A stretch of DNA of 64,000 bases from contig JALFVL010000038.1 of NCBI GenBank assembly GCA_022787165.1, forward strand, positions 1 to 64,000. The letters run 5' to 3'. Below, in pieces: positions 36,977 through 46,565 of this stretch. The translations under genes and the position numbers were made by a program. Within the stretch, counting starts at the first letter, position 1, and each line of letters starts with the position of its first letter. Under the pieces are notes generated by a model. That model saw only the letters and a program-made list of their open reading frames with translations. It ran no database searches and was not told the origin of the DNA. Origin of the DNA: Clostridiales bacterium (GTDB lineage: Bacteria; Bacillota; Clostridia; Christensenellales; Aristaeellaceae).

Positions 36977-38278
36977 TCAGCTCAAACCGTTGGTTTCCTC
37001 CTGCGTGCAGCCCAGGCGCCCGTCCACCGCAAGGAGCATGTCCTGTGTGACGTCCTCGATCGCCTGCGCGGCGTCGATGGTCACAACCCGCTCCATGCCT
37101 GCCTGCGCATAGAGTGTCTCATAGGCCTCATAGGTGCGCATAAAGAAGGCCTCCTTCTCGCGCTCGAGCCGGTCAGGCTCGGAGGCGCTCAGACGGCGCA
37201 GAAGCGCCTTCTCCGGCGGCATGCGCAGATAGACCGTGATGTCCGGCCAGGTATCGCCGACCGCCTCGCGGTTGATGCCCAGCACGCGCTCAACGCCCAG
37301 CTGCCTTCCGCCGCCCTGATACGCGGCGGAGGAATCGACAAACCGGTCGCAGACGACCGCCTTGCCCTGCGCAAGCGCCGGACGGATCAGCGCCCGAACG
37401 TTCTGCGCGCGGGAGGCGGCGTAGAGATACGCCTCCGTCTCGTCCTGCATCGCGGTGTTCGCCGGATCGAGGATCAGCTCGCGAATCTTCTCCGCGATCC
37501 CGTCCCCGCCAGGCTCACGCGTCGTCAGAACCTCCCAGCCCAGACGGCCGAGATGGCGGACGAGCGCCTCGCGCTGGGTCGTCTTGCCGCAGCCGTCGAC
37601 ACCCTCCATCGACACGAAGATTCCCCGCGCCCGGGGCGCGTCGCCCAGCAGGAGGGCGTCAAGCTCCGCCACGCTGTGCGCAATGTACGTCGCGCCTGCC
37701 GTGCGCAGCTCTTCCTCCGTGCCGTAGCCGTAGGTCACGCCGATGGTGTCGATGCCGTTGCCCGCGCCGCCCTCGATATCGTAGCAGCGGTCGCCAATCA
37801 TGACGCACCGGCCGCCGAGCAGTGCCATCGCCCTGCCGACGATTTCGACCTTGCTGGCATGCTTCGTATCCATGCCCGGGCCGACAATCGCGTTAAGATA
37901 TGGCGCCATGCCGAATTTTTTTGCGATCCGCTCGGCAAAGATCTGCGGCTTCGCCGTCGCAATGGCGACCTTCGCGCCGTTGAGCTTCAGGCTCCGCAGC
38001 AGCGCCGCGATACCCGGATAGACCTCATTTTCCGCCCAGCCGACGCGCGAAAAGCGCTCGCGATACAGCGCCGTCGCCTGCTGCGCCTGCATATCATCCA
38101 TGCCCACGATCGTCCGGAAGGAATGATACAGCGGCGGGCCGATGAAGGCCTTGAACTGCTCCTGGGTATAGCCCGTAAATCCCATCTTCTCCGCGGCGTA
38201 GAGCGCAGAGCGGGTGATGCCCTCCTCCGAACGGGTGAGCGTTCCATCCAGATCAAACAAAATCGTTGTATATGTCAC
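36977..38278 (-). CDS. tmk: Fusion: N-terminal HAD phosphatase + C-terminal thymidylate kinase
   Basis: ILFDLDGTLTRSEEGI (HAD) and IFVSMEGVDGCGKTTQREALVRHL...TTREPGGDGIAEKIRELIL...DRFVDSSAAYQG (TMPK) in one frame. Confidence 0.93.
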   Translation of the reverse strand: MTYTTILFDLDGTLTRSEEGITRSALYAAEKMGFTGYTQEQFKAFIGPPLYHSFRTIVGMDDMQAQQATALYRERFSRVGWAENEVYPGIAALLRSLKLNGAKVAIATAKPQIFAERIAKKFGMAPYLNAIVGPGMDTKHASKVEIVGRAMALLGGRCVMIGDRCYDIEGGAGNGIDTIGVTYGYGTEEELRTAGATYIAHSVAELDALLLGDAPRARGIFVSMEGVDGCGKTTQREALVRHLGRLGWEVLTTREPGGDGIAEKIRELILDPANTAMQDETEAYLYAASRAQNVRALIRPALAQGKAVVCDRFVDSSAAYQGGGRQLGVERVLGINREAVGDTWPDITVYLRMPPEKALLRRLSASEPDRLEREKEAFFMRTYEAYETLYAQAGMERVVTIDAAQAIEDVTQDMLLAVDGRLGCTQEETNGLS

Positions 38279-39105
38279 GCTTTTCGTCTCCGTCTTTTCC
38301 GTTGATCCATCCCGGACGCTTCGTCGCGGGGCTTAGAATCTGTCTTTTTATCGGGCTTCCTGCGCGCCGTTGCCTCCCGCGCCTGCCGCAGCGCGTCCTC
38401 GTCGACCAGCGGCCTGACATAGGGGTACAGCGCCGGAAAGGCCCGCTGCAGCGCGCGCGCCCAAAGCGTCGTCTTTTCCCCGCGCTGCGCACGGTCGTCG
38501 AGGCCGAAGGCCTGCGGCAGCGCCGTGCTCAGCGCGTCGCAGAAGGCCTCGTCCGGGCAAAAGACGCAGCAGCGAAGCGCACCGCTTTCCTCAAACACAA
38601 TGGCATGGCCGATGATCGCCCCCGCCTGCGCGCCCGCCAGAAGCCGGGCCAGCCGGGCAGAAAGGAGGCTCGCGGCAAACGCCGCGCGCGCGCGAAATGG
38701 CGAGCGCGCCTGCGGGTCGATGGCCGTCACCTGGCGGTAATACAGGTGAAGCCGCTCGGCCGCCGCGACCGGCCGGATGGCGCGGATCGCCCCAAGCGGA
38801 ATCTCGATCACGGAGGTCGTGCTGTCCCCGAGCATCTTCTGCAAAACGAGCGTCTCCTCCTTGAGGGTGTAGACGGTGCCCGCCACAAACCGCTGCATGA
38901 AGCGCAGCATCAGCACGACGGCGTAGATGTAAAACGCGACGTTGATCAGCCCAACGCCCGTCAGCACGATCAACAGATTGACGGCAATCTGCGCGATGGC
39001 CAGCCGCGCGATCACACCGGCGACGCCGAGCAAAAAGCCCTTGCCCGTCGGCGGCTGCGCTGTCCTCTTCTGTACGGCCGTGATGGCTTCAATCCGCTTG
39101 TCCAT
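38275..39105 (-). CDS. Membrane-anchored protein of unknown function
   Basis: Two TM segments near N-term, PH-like region; charged C-term; start/stop overlap with tmk fusion. Confidence 0.65.
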   Translation of the reverse strand: MDKRIEAITAVQKRTAQPPTGKGFLLGVAGVIARLAIAQIAVNLLIVLTGVGLINVAFYIYAVVLMLRFMQRFVAGTVYTLKEETLVLQKMLGDSTTSVIEIPLGAIRAIRPVAAAERLHLYYRQVTAIDPQARSPFRARAAFAASLLSARLARLLAGAQAGAIIGHAIVFEESGALRCCVFCPDEAFCDALSTALPQAFGLDDRAQRGEKTTLWARALQRAFPALYPYVRPLVDEDALRQAREATARRKPDKKTDSKPRDEASGMDQRKRRRRKA

Positions 39106-39164
39106 GCTCCTCCTGCCCCGCCGATCATCGTGGGGAATGCCGTGTGTTTTGCTCGGGCGGGGAA

Positions 39165-39503
39165 TCAATCCTCCGCCAGTCCGCTGCGCTCCAGAAAGTC
39201 CTGCTGCGCCGCCATGTAGGCGTCCAGCCGCTGGGCCAGCGCGTTGAGCTCGTCCTCGTCGTCCGTCCCGTCCGCCAGGCGCTCCAAAAGTACCTCAAAC
39301 GCCTCGTCGTCGTCGTATTCGCCCTCGCCCATATAGCCCTGCTCGTCGAGCACGCCGGTCTCCTGCATGTAGCGGAAATCCTCGTCGATGGCGCGGCGGA
39401 CGAAGGTCTCCAGCTCCCCGCGCGGAGCGCGCACGCCGGTCTTCGTCATCGCCGCGGCGATGAAGGGCACAGCGGCTTCAATATCGTAGCCCTGCATGAT
39501 CAT
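39165..39503 (-). CDS. Hypothetical acidic protein
   Basis: MIMQGYDIEAAVPFIAAAMTKTGVRAPRGELETFVRRAIDEDFRYM; start overlaps pepF stop by 4 nt. Confidence 0.7.
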   Translation of the reverse strand: MIMQGYDIEAAVPFIAAAMTKTGVRAPRGELETFVRRAIDEDFRYMQETGVLDEQGYMGEGEYDDDEAFEVLLERLADGTDDEDELNALAQRLDAYMAAQQDFLERSGLAED

Positions 39504-41296
39504 GCTTCCAGCTCCCCGTAGGCCAGCACGAGTTCGGCGAAGTAATCAAGCGCCTCACAGACCGGCTGCGGCGTGGACATGTCGACCCCGGCGACGCGCA
39601 GCTCGTCGATGGGCTTCATGCTGCCGCCCAGCGTCAGGAACTTGCGGTATGCCGCCAGCTTTTCCGGGTCGCCGCTGAGGATGCCGCGCGCCAACGCGAC
39701 CGCCGCGCAGAAGCCCGTTGCATACTTGTAGACGTAGAACGGGCTGTAGAAGTGCGGAATGCGCATCCACTCGTAGGCGACCTCCTTGTCCACCTTGCAG
39801 GCGCCGCCGTAGTAGAGCTTGTTCAGGTCGTAATACATGGCGCTCAGGCTGTCGCGCGTCAGGCTCTGGCCCTCCTGCGCCATGCAATGCGCCTTGTATT
39901 CGAACTCGGCGAACATCGTCTGGCGGAAGACCGTCGTGCGGAAGTGCTGCAGCAGCGAGTTGATCAGCGCCGCCTGCGCCTTGGGATCATCCGCATACTT
40001 CCTGCGCAGGTATTCGGACAGAAGGATCTCGTTGCAGGTCGAGGCGACCTCGGCGACGAAGATCGTGTATTCCGCCTTGACAGCCGGCTGGGTCTTGTTC
40101 GAGTAGAAGCTGTGCATCGCGTGGCCCATCTCATGGCAGAGCGTGGAGAGGCCGTCGTAGGTCTTCTTGTGGTTGAGCAGCACATAGGGCGTCGTGCGAT
40201 GGACGCTGCCGCAGCTGTATGCGCCGCTGCGCTTGTTCTTCGTCTCATAGACGTCGATCCAGCGCTCCGGGAGCGCGCGGGAAGCATCGCGCACATAGTC
40301 CTCGCCCAGCGGCCTGACGGCCTCCAGGAAGATGTCAAACGCCTCGTCGATGTCGGGGTGGATGTCAAACTCCGTCGGCTCCTGCGCGTAGAGATCGTAC
40401 ATGTGCAGCTTCGCCAGCCCCATGCGGCGCTGCTTGATGCGCAGGTATTCGTTCAGCGTGCCGATGCCGCCATGCACGGCGTCGATCAGGCTGTCGTAGA
40501 CGCTCTCGTCGACGGCGTCCGGATAGAGCGCCGCCTGGCGCGGATTGTCATAGCCGCGCGCGCGGCTGGCAAACAGATCGCTCTTGACCTGGCCGGCATA
40601 GAGCGCCGCGAAGGTGTTGCCCAGCTTGTTGTAGCCGTTCATGATGTTGACGTAGGCGGCCTTGCGCACGGCGCGGTCGCGGCTCGCGAGCAAGGAAAGC
40701 AGGCGCGCGTCGGTCAGCTTCGTCTTCCTGCCGTCCTCGCCGCGCGTCATGCCCAGGTCAATATCGATGTAGAGCATGTCGGACGCGCTCTCCGGCACGC
40801 CGCGCACCTCGCCCGCCGATGCGAGCAGCTGCTCCTCCTTCGTGCTGAGCGTATGCGGCTTAAGCCGGAGCACGTCCCTCAGGAAGACGTCGTACTCGCA
40901 AAAGGCCGGGTCGGCGATCATCGCCTCCAGCGTCTCCTGCGGCAGCGCCAGCAGCTCCGGCGTCAGAAAAGCCGCCTTCGCCTCCGCGTCGCTGGCCAGC
41001 GAGGCCGCGCGGCCAAACAGCGCCTGATACTTGCCGTTCGCGCCGTCCTCATTGGTCTTCATCATCGCATAGGTATACAGCTCCGAGAGCTTCTGCTCCA
41101 GACCCATATACGCGCGCAGCGCCGCGAGCACGGCCTCCTTGCCGCCCGAGAGCGTCCCCGCATGCTGCGCAAACGCCTCAGCCTCTGCGCGCGCCTGTGC
41201 ATACGCGGTCTCCCAGGCCTCGTCGCTTTCAAAAATCCGGGTCAGATCCCATGTGTAGCGCGGGTCTACCTGCTCGCGCGTCAGTTCCTGTTCCAT
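39500..41296 (-). CDS. pepF: Oligoendopeptidase F (M3B)
   Basis: LCHEMGHAMHSF zinc motif; GLSTLCHEMGHAMHS...NEILLSEYL. Confidence 0.95.
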   Translation of the reverse strand: MEQELTREQVDPRYTWDLTRIFESDEAWETAYAQARAEAEAFAQHAGTLSGGKEAVLAALRAYMGLEQKLSELYTYAMMKTNEDGANGKYQALFGRAASLASDAEAKAAFLTPELLALPQETLEAMIADPAFCEYDVFLRDVLRLKPHTLSTKEEQLLASAGEVRGVPESASDMLYIDIDLGMTRGEDGRKTKLTDARLLSLLASRDRAVRKAAYVNIMNGYNKLGNTFAALYAGQVKSDLFASRARGYDNPRQAALYPDAVDESVYDSLIDAVHGGIGTLNEYLRIKQRRMGLAKLHMYDLYAQEPTEFDIHPDIDEAFDIFLEAVRPLGEDYVRDASRALPERWIDVYETKNKRSGAYSCGSVHRTTPYVLLNHKKTYDGLSTLCHEMGHAMHSFYSNKTQPAVKAEYTIFVAEVASTCNEILLSEYLRRKYADDPKAQAALINSLLQHFRTTVFRQTMFAEFEYKAHCMAQEGQSLTRDSLSAMYYDLNKLYYGGACKVDKEVAYEWMRIPHFYSPFYVYKYATGFCAAVALARGILSGDPEKLAAYRKFLTLGGSMKPIDELRVAGVDMSTPQPVCEALDYFAELVLAYGELEA

Positions 41297-41408
41297 GCCG
41301 GTTCTCCCTTTCTGCATCCATTGTCATGGGCTTGCCGCCCACTTTATGAATCGGCCCGGAGGAATCGCTCCCCCGGGCAGTCCGGACAGGCAGTGCCAAA
41401 GCTGCCCG

Positions 41409-42764
41409 TCAGTTCTTGAGGCTCTGCAGCGGCGCGGGAATGCGCCCACCGCGGGCGATGAACGCCTCCGCCGAATACGGGCTGACGCGCATGATCGGCG
41501 CGCGCCCGAACAGGCCGCCGAAGTTGACCTCGTCGCCCACATCCTTGCCGGGCGCGGGGATGATGCGCACGGCGGTCGTCTTGCTGTTGACCATGCCGAT
41601 CGCCGCCTCGTCCGCGATGATCGCGGCAATCGTCGAGGCGGGCGTATCGCCCGGCACGGCGATCATGTCCAGGCCGACCGAGCAGACGCAGGTCATCGCC
41701 TCGAGCTTTTCAAGGCTCAGCGCGCCGCGCTCAGCCGCGTGAATCATGCCGATGTCCTCAGAGACCGGAATGAATGCGCCCGAGAGGCCGCCTACGTGGC
41801 TCGAAGCCATGACGCCGCCCTTCTTGACCGCGTCGTTGAGCAGGGCGAGCGCGGCGGTCGTGCCATGGCAGCCGCAGACCTCCAGGCCCATCTCCTCGAG
41901 GATGTGCGCAACGGAGTCGCCCATCGCCGGGGTCGGCGCGAGGGAAAGGTCGACGATACCAAACGGCACGCCCAGGCGGCTGCTCGCCTCGCGGGCGATC
42001 AACTGGCCGACGCGGGTGATCTTGAAGGCGGTCTTCTTGATCGTCTCCGCGACGACGTCAAACGGCTGGCCTTTAGCCTCCTTCTCAAGCGCATGCTTGA
42101 CGACGCCCGGGCCGGAAATGCCGACGTTGATGCAGCAGTCCCCCTCGCCGGGGCCGTGGAACGCGCCGGCCATGAAGGGATTGTCCTCCACAGCGTTGGC
42201 GAAGACGACCAGCTTCATGCAGCCAGAGGCATCCGTGTCGCGGGTCGCCTCGGCAATGTCCTTGACCGCCTGGCCGCACAGGCGCACCGCATCCATGTCG
42301 ATGCCCGCGCGGGTCGAGGCGACGTTGACCGAGGAGCAGACGCGCTCCGTCGTGGAGAGCGCCTCCGGCAGCGAGGCGATCAGCGCCCTGTCGGAGGCGG
42401 TCATGCCCTTCTGCACGAGCGCCGTGTAGCCGCCGATGTAGTTGACGCCTGTCTCCTTGGCGGCCGCGTCCATCGCGCGCGCGACGACCACCGGGTCGCC
42501 GCAGGCCGCCGCGACGAGGCTCGCAGGCGTGACGGAGATGCGCTTGTTGACGATCGGAATGCCGAATTCGCGCTCGAGTGCCTCGCCGGTGGCGACCAGA
42601 TGCTCCGCCTGCCTGGTGATGCGGTCGTAGACATTCTGGTAGAGCGCCTTCCTGTCCGGCGTCGCGCAGGCGAAGAGCGAAATGCCCATCGTGATCGTGC
42701 GGATGTCGAGCTTCTCCTCGGAGATCATCCGGACGGTTTGCAGAATCTCAGACGTGTTGATCAT
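41409..42764 (-). CDS. PFL family (UPF0210) protein
   Basis: [68 protein letters not shown]. Confidence 0.93.
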   Translation of the reverse strand: MINTSEILQTVRMISEEKLDIRTITMGISLFACATPDRKALYQNVYDRITRQAEHLVATGEALEREFGIPIVNKRISVTPASLVAAACGDPVVVARAMDAAAKETGVNYIGGYTALVQKGMTASDRALIASLPEALSTTERVCSSVNVASTRAGIDMDAVRLCGQAVKDIAEATRDTDASGCMKLVVFANAVEDNPFMAGAFHGPGEGDCCINVGISGPGVVKHALEKEAKGQPFDVVAETIKKTAFKITRVGQLIAREASSRLGVPFGIVDLSLAPTPAMGDSVAHILEEMGLEVCGCHGTTAALALLNDAVKKGGVMASSHVGGLSGAFIPVSEDIGMIHAAERGALSLEKLEAMTCVCSVGLDMIAVPGDTPASTIAAIIADEAAIGMVNSKTTAVRIIPAPGKDVGDEVNFGGLFGRAPIMRVSPYSAEAFIARGGRIPAPLQSLKN

Positions 42765-42774
42765 GGCGTCCTCC

Positions 42775-43050
42775 TCAGATGCGGTGCATCGCGTCAAAGA
42801 TCTCGCTGCGCTGGATGCGGATCTGAAGCCCGAGCTCCCCCGCCAGCACATCCAGCGCATCCTTCAACTCGCCAAAGCGGCTCAGCGAAATATCGACGAT
42901 CATGATCATGTTGAACATCCCTGAAAGGACGGTCTGAGAGATATCCTGAATATTCGCCTCATGGTGCGCCAGTACGGCGCTCACCCGCGCGATGATACCG
43001 ATCGTATCGTTGCCAACGACCGTGACAACCGCCGTGTTCTTCTTTTCCAT
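42775..43050 (-). CDS. ACT domain protein (UPF0237)
   Basis: [54 protein letters not shown]; paired with PFL gene. Confidence 0.93.
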   Translation of the reverse strand: MEKKNTAVVTVVGNDTIGIIARVSAVLAHHEANIQDISQTVLSGMFNMIMIVDISLSRFGELKDALDVLAGELGLQIRIQRSEIFDAMHRI

Positions 43051-43127
43051 TGGTGCTTCCTCCCATGCTCTCCTGCCGGACATCCACGTGCCGGCGGATG
43101 GTTTTTCTAAAATTCCCCTCGCGTTCT

Positions 43128-43156
43128 ATTGTACAGCGCCGCAGGACAAATTGCAA
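43128..43156 (-). promoter_or_regulatory. Sigma-A promoter for ACT-PFL pair
   Basis: Minus strand TTGCAA-N17-TACAAT. Confidence 0.7.
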
Positions 43157-43158
43157 GC

Positions 43159-43878
43159 TTACGCGCTCTCGCGGATCACGCGCAGGCAGGCCTGCGTCAC
43201 CTCATCCGTCGTCCCGCACAGGCAGTCCGCCCCGGCGAGCTCCTCCCGCGTGCCCAGCCCGTAGGTCACGCCGACGGCATAAGCCCCGGCCAGCCGGGCG
43301 TTTTCGATGTCCGTGCAGCGGTCTCCGACGACGATGACGCGCCGCGCCCCCAGCTCCCTCTCCCACATGGCGATACGCTGCGCCTTTGTGACGCCGCTGA
43401 CATGGCCGCTGTGCAGCGAGATATACGGCGCGATGGCAAATGCCGCGATGTTCGCGTCACAATAGCTGCCCGTCCCGTTGGTCAGAATCGAGAGCACCGC
43501 GTGCGGCGCCAGCGCTGCGAGCATCTGCGCCGTGCCGGGAAACATCCTGCCCGCGCTGCGCACCAGCTCCACGTCCGTCTCGTCGAGCAGCCTGTTGTAC
43601 AGCGGCCGCCTGTCCGGCCCGATGCCCATGACGCGGCAGACCTCGTCGGCGTCCGGTCCATTGAAGGAATCGGCCAGCTCGTCAGAAATCTCGCCAAAGC
43701 CCATCAGCGCAAAGACGCGCTTGAAGCTGATGCGCGCGAGCTCCTGGCTGTCGGCGATCGTGCCGTCCAGATCAAAGACGATCAGCACGGGCCGCTGCGC
43801 CTGTGCCGGAGCCAGCGGCGCGGAGCGGACGGTGTCCATTCCGCAAGGAACGTTTTCTGCAGTCTGCTTCATCGGCAT
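43159..43878 (-). CDS. HAD hydrolase, phosphoglycolate phosphatase-like
   Basis: LIVFDLDGTIADSQELA ... VIVVGDRCTDIENARLAGAYAVGVTYGLG. Confidence 0.88.
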   Translation of the reverse strand: MPMKQTAENVPCGMDTVRSAPLAPAQAQRPVLIVFDLDGTIADSQELARISFKRVFALMGFGEISDELADSFNGPDADEVCRVMGIGPDRRPLYNRLLDETDVELVRSAGRMFPGTAQMLAALAPHAVLSILTNGTGSYCDANIAAFAIAPYISLHSGHVSGVTKAQRIAMWERELGARRVIVVGDRCTDIENARLAGAYAVGVTYGLGTREELAGADCLCGTTDEVTQACLRVIRESA

Positions 43879-45848
43879 TATCCTCTCGCTTCCTTGATGA
43901 CGCCGCTGCGGTAGGCCTCAATCAGCGCCATCAGATCGTCTATGCGTTCGCGCAGGGCGTCGCCGTCGTCCGTATCCGCGATCAGCAGGCGATGCGGCAT
44001 CTGCTTGACAAGGCTCTGCACGGAGTGAATGTCCTGCTCCGAAGAAATCGCGCTGGCCGTCGATTCAAACGGCTGATGCGCGACGAGATTGAGCTCATGC
44101 GAGGTGAAGATCAGCGTGTAGCCCGCGATACCCGTCACGGGCTGATACGCGCGGGAGAGGCCGCCGTCGATCACCAGCAGCTTGCCGCCCGCCTTGATCG
44201 GGCTCTCACCCTTGGAGAGCTTGACCGGCACATGACCGTTGATGATGAAGCCGCTGTCGCTCAGGTCAAACTCGCGCAGGATACGCAGCGCGGTTTCCTC
44301 GTCGTTCTGGTAGTCGTAGTAGGCGTTTTTGACCTCGGCATGCGCCGCCTTGTCGGCGATGAAATAGCGCTCGAAGGTCGCCATCTTGCTCTTGCCAAAA
44401 AGCGGGGAATTCGGCCCACTGCCCAGGTACCAAAGGAAATCCTGCCCCGTCTGGCGCTGCTGCTGGCCGAGCTTGGCGAAATAGCCCTGCCGCGCAAGCT
44501 GGTCGGCCGCGTCGATGGCCACGCGCCCGCTCAGGCAGCTTTTCGCGGAGACCGGAATCGGCGCAAACGATCCATCCTCCTCCATCGGGATGCAGCCGTG
44601 GTAGAGCAGATTGCCGTTGCAGCGCAGGTACATGCCGCCCGCGCTGTAGAGAAACTGCACGTGGCGCTGCAGCTTCTCGGAATGGGCAAACTCCAGCACG
44701 AGCCTGTCCATGACCTCCCGCTCCAGCGGCGTGAGCGCGTATGGGTCTGCCGGGTCGACCGTCGGGAAGCTGCACGAGCGCAGCGGATAGACCGTCCCAC
44801 CGACCTCGACCGTCCTGTTGGCAAAGTCGATGCGGTGCAGCAAGCGCCGGCTCTCCATGCCGTATTCGGGATGGCGCTCCAGCAGCTGCCCCTCGAGCTT
44901 GAATTGCAGAATCGCGGCGGCCTTGTGCATCCGCGCGAGCTCCATCTCGTCGTCCTGAAGCTCCTCTCCGTTGTCCCGCGGGAGGAAGGCCTCGCAGGGG
45001 TCATCCCCGTAGCAGGTCATCGCCAGCGTCGAGAGCGGGCGCAGCGAAATGCCGTAGCCGACCTCCAGCGTCTCCAGATTGCCGTATTTGACCGAGGTGA
45101 CGATCACCTGCGCGATGCAGGCCTCCGAAAGCGCCGCCGCGCCCATCCAGGCGATGTCGTGATTGCCCCACTGCACGTCGACCTGGTGGTAGTTTTCCAG
45201 CGCGTCCATGATCAGGTCGGCGCGTGGGCCGCGGTCGAAGATATCGCCGATGATGTGCAGCCGGTCGATGGCCAACGTCTGAATGACGCGGCTGAGCGCG
45301 ATGATCATCGCGTCGGCCTGCCCGGTCTCCAGAATCGACTGCATCACCTCGCGGTAATAGCCTTCCTTGTCGGGCGTGCCGTCGCTGAGCAGCAGCTCCT
45401 CGATCAGCGCGCCCATCTCCTTGGGCATCGCGTCGCGCACGCGCTTGCGCGTGTACTTGACCGAGCAGACGCGGCAGACCTCCACCAGCCTGTAGATCGT
45501 CAGCCTGTACCATTCCTCGCAGACGACCTTCTGCTTCTTGAGCAGCGCCAGCTTCTCATCCGGATAGTAGATCAGCGTGGAGAGCATGTCGCGCTCATGC
45601 GTGGAGAGGATGTCCTTGTACAGGTCGTTGATCTTGCGCTTGATGACGCCGCTCGCGTTGTGCAGGATGTGCAGGAACGCGGCGTGCTCGCCATGCAGGT
45701 CGGAGAGGAAATGCTCCGTGCCCTTGGGCAGGCGCAGCACGGCGCGCAGATGCGCCACCTCCGCGGAGGCCTCCTGAATGGTCCTGTACTGCTTGCGCAG
45801 CAGGTTCAGATACCGGATATCCTGCGGGGAAAAGGGTTCTTCGCGCAT
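43878..45848 (-). CDS. fbp: Fructose-1,6-bisphosphatase class III
   Basis: FLSDLHGEHAAFLHIL; IIGDIFDRGPRADLIMD; VQWGNHDIAWMGAA. Confidence 0.95.
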   Translation of the reverse strand: MREEPFSPQDIRYLNLLRKQYRTIQEASAEVAHLRAVLRLPKGTEHFLSDLHGEHAAFLHILHNASGVIKRKINDLYKDILSTHERDMLSTLIYYPDEKLALLKKQKVVCEEWYRLTIYRLVEVCRVCSVKYTRKRVRDAMPKEMGALIEELLLSDGTPDKEGYYREVMQSILETGQADAMIIALSRVIQTLAIDRLHIIGDIFDRGPRADLIMDALENYHQVDVQWGNHDIAWMGAAALSEACIAQVIVTSVKYGNLETLEVGYGISLRPLSTLAMTCYGDDPCEAFLPRDNGEELQDDEMELARMHKAAAILQFKLEGQLLERHPEYGMESRRLLHRIDFANRTVEVGGTVYPLRSCSFPTVDPADPYALTPLEREVMDRLVLEFAHSEKLQRHVQFLYSAGGMYLRCNGNLLYHGCIPMEEDGSFAPIPVSAKSCLSGRVAIDAADQLARQGYFAKLGQQQRQTGQDFLWYLGSGPNSPLFGKSKMATFERYFIADKAAHAEVKNAYYDYQNDEETALRILREFDLSDSGFIINGHVPVKLSKGESPIKAGGKLLVIDGGLSRAYQPVTGIAGYTLIFTSHELNLVAHQPFESTASAISSEQDIHSVQSLVKQMPHRLLIADTDDGDALRERIDDLMALIEAYRSGVIKEARG

Positions 45849-45938
45849 GCAACCAGCCTCCGTTTCAACGATTGTCTTCAGCCGCCGGGCCGCTCATTCT
45901 GCTTTGCATCCAAAGCCTGGCTTTGCAAAATACACCCC

Positions 45939-46057
45939 GTCTCAATCGCAGAATGCTTGCATCCTGCTCTGAGACTGCGTTTTTTGATCCGATGGGAACC
46001 GTTGGGCTGCCGCCCAAATCCAATCAGGGGCGCTGCTCCTGAACCTCGCAAGGGGCT
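45939..46057. repeat. Intergenic cluster of short palindromes, candidate dispersed repeat
   Basis: GTCTCA..TGAGAC nested with GCAGaATGC..GCATcCTGC; TTGGGCtgccGCCCAA; AAGGGGCttgGCCCCTT in tandem. Confidence 0.6.
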
Positions 46058-46116
46058 TGGCCCCTTGACCCTGCCTCGCTTCGCGCAAATACTCGGGCTT
46101 TTGCCGCAAAGCCGCC

Positions 46117-46503
46117 TCAGTCCTTCGCCCGGGCGATGCATTCGACCTCGATGGACAGGCCCATCGGGAGCCGGGAGACCTCCACGCAGGTGCGCGCCGG
46201 GAAATCCGGGCCGAAGTACTGCGCGTAGAGCTTGTTGACCTCGCCGAATTCGCCGATATCGGTCAGATATACCGTCGTCTTGAGCACATCCTCAAGCGTC
46301 GCGCCCAGCTCGCCCAGCACGGTCTTGATGTTCTCAAACGCCTGCTTCGCCTGCGCGAGCGTGCCGCCCTCCACGGGCTTTTGCACGGCGGGATCGATGC
46401 CGATCATGCCGCTGAGGTAGATGATGCCGCCCGCGATGGTCGCGGTGGAATACGGGCCGACCGCCGCCGGGCCCTTCTGCGTCTTGAAGCAAACCTTTTC
46501 CAT
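46117..46503 (-). CDS. RidA family protein
   Basis: AAVGPYSTATIAGGIIYLSGMIGIDPA; FPARTCVEVSRLPMGLSIEVECIA. Confidence 0.95.
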   Translation of the reverse strand: MEKVCFKTQKGPAAVGPYSTATIAGGIIYLSGMIGIDPAVQKPVEGGTLAQAKQAFENIKTVLGELGATLEDVLKTTVYLTDIGEFGEVNKLYAQYFGPDFPARTCVEVSRLPMGLSIEVECIARAKD

Positions 46504-46565
46504 GTCAAAGCTCCTCCTCATCTGTCAGCCCGCTCTTTGGCAGGCCCCGTTTTGCCCTCGCGGGC

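Noticed and set aside
43803-46238. 811-aa plus-strand ORF
   Set aside because: Antisense to well-supported fbp class III and HAD genes.
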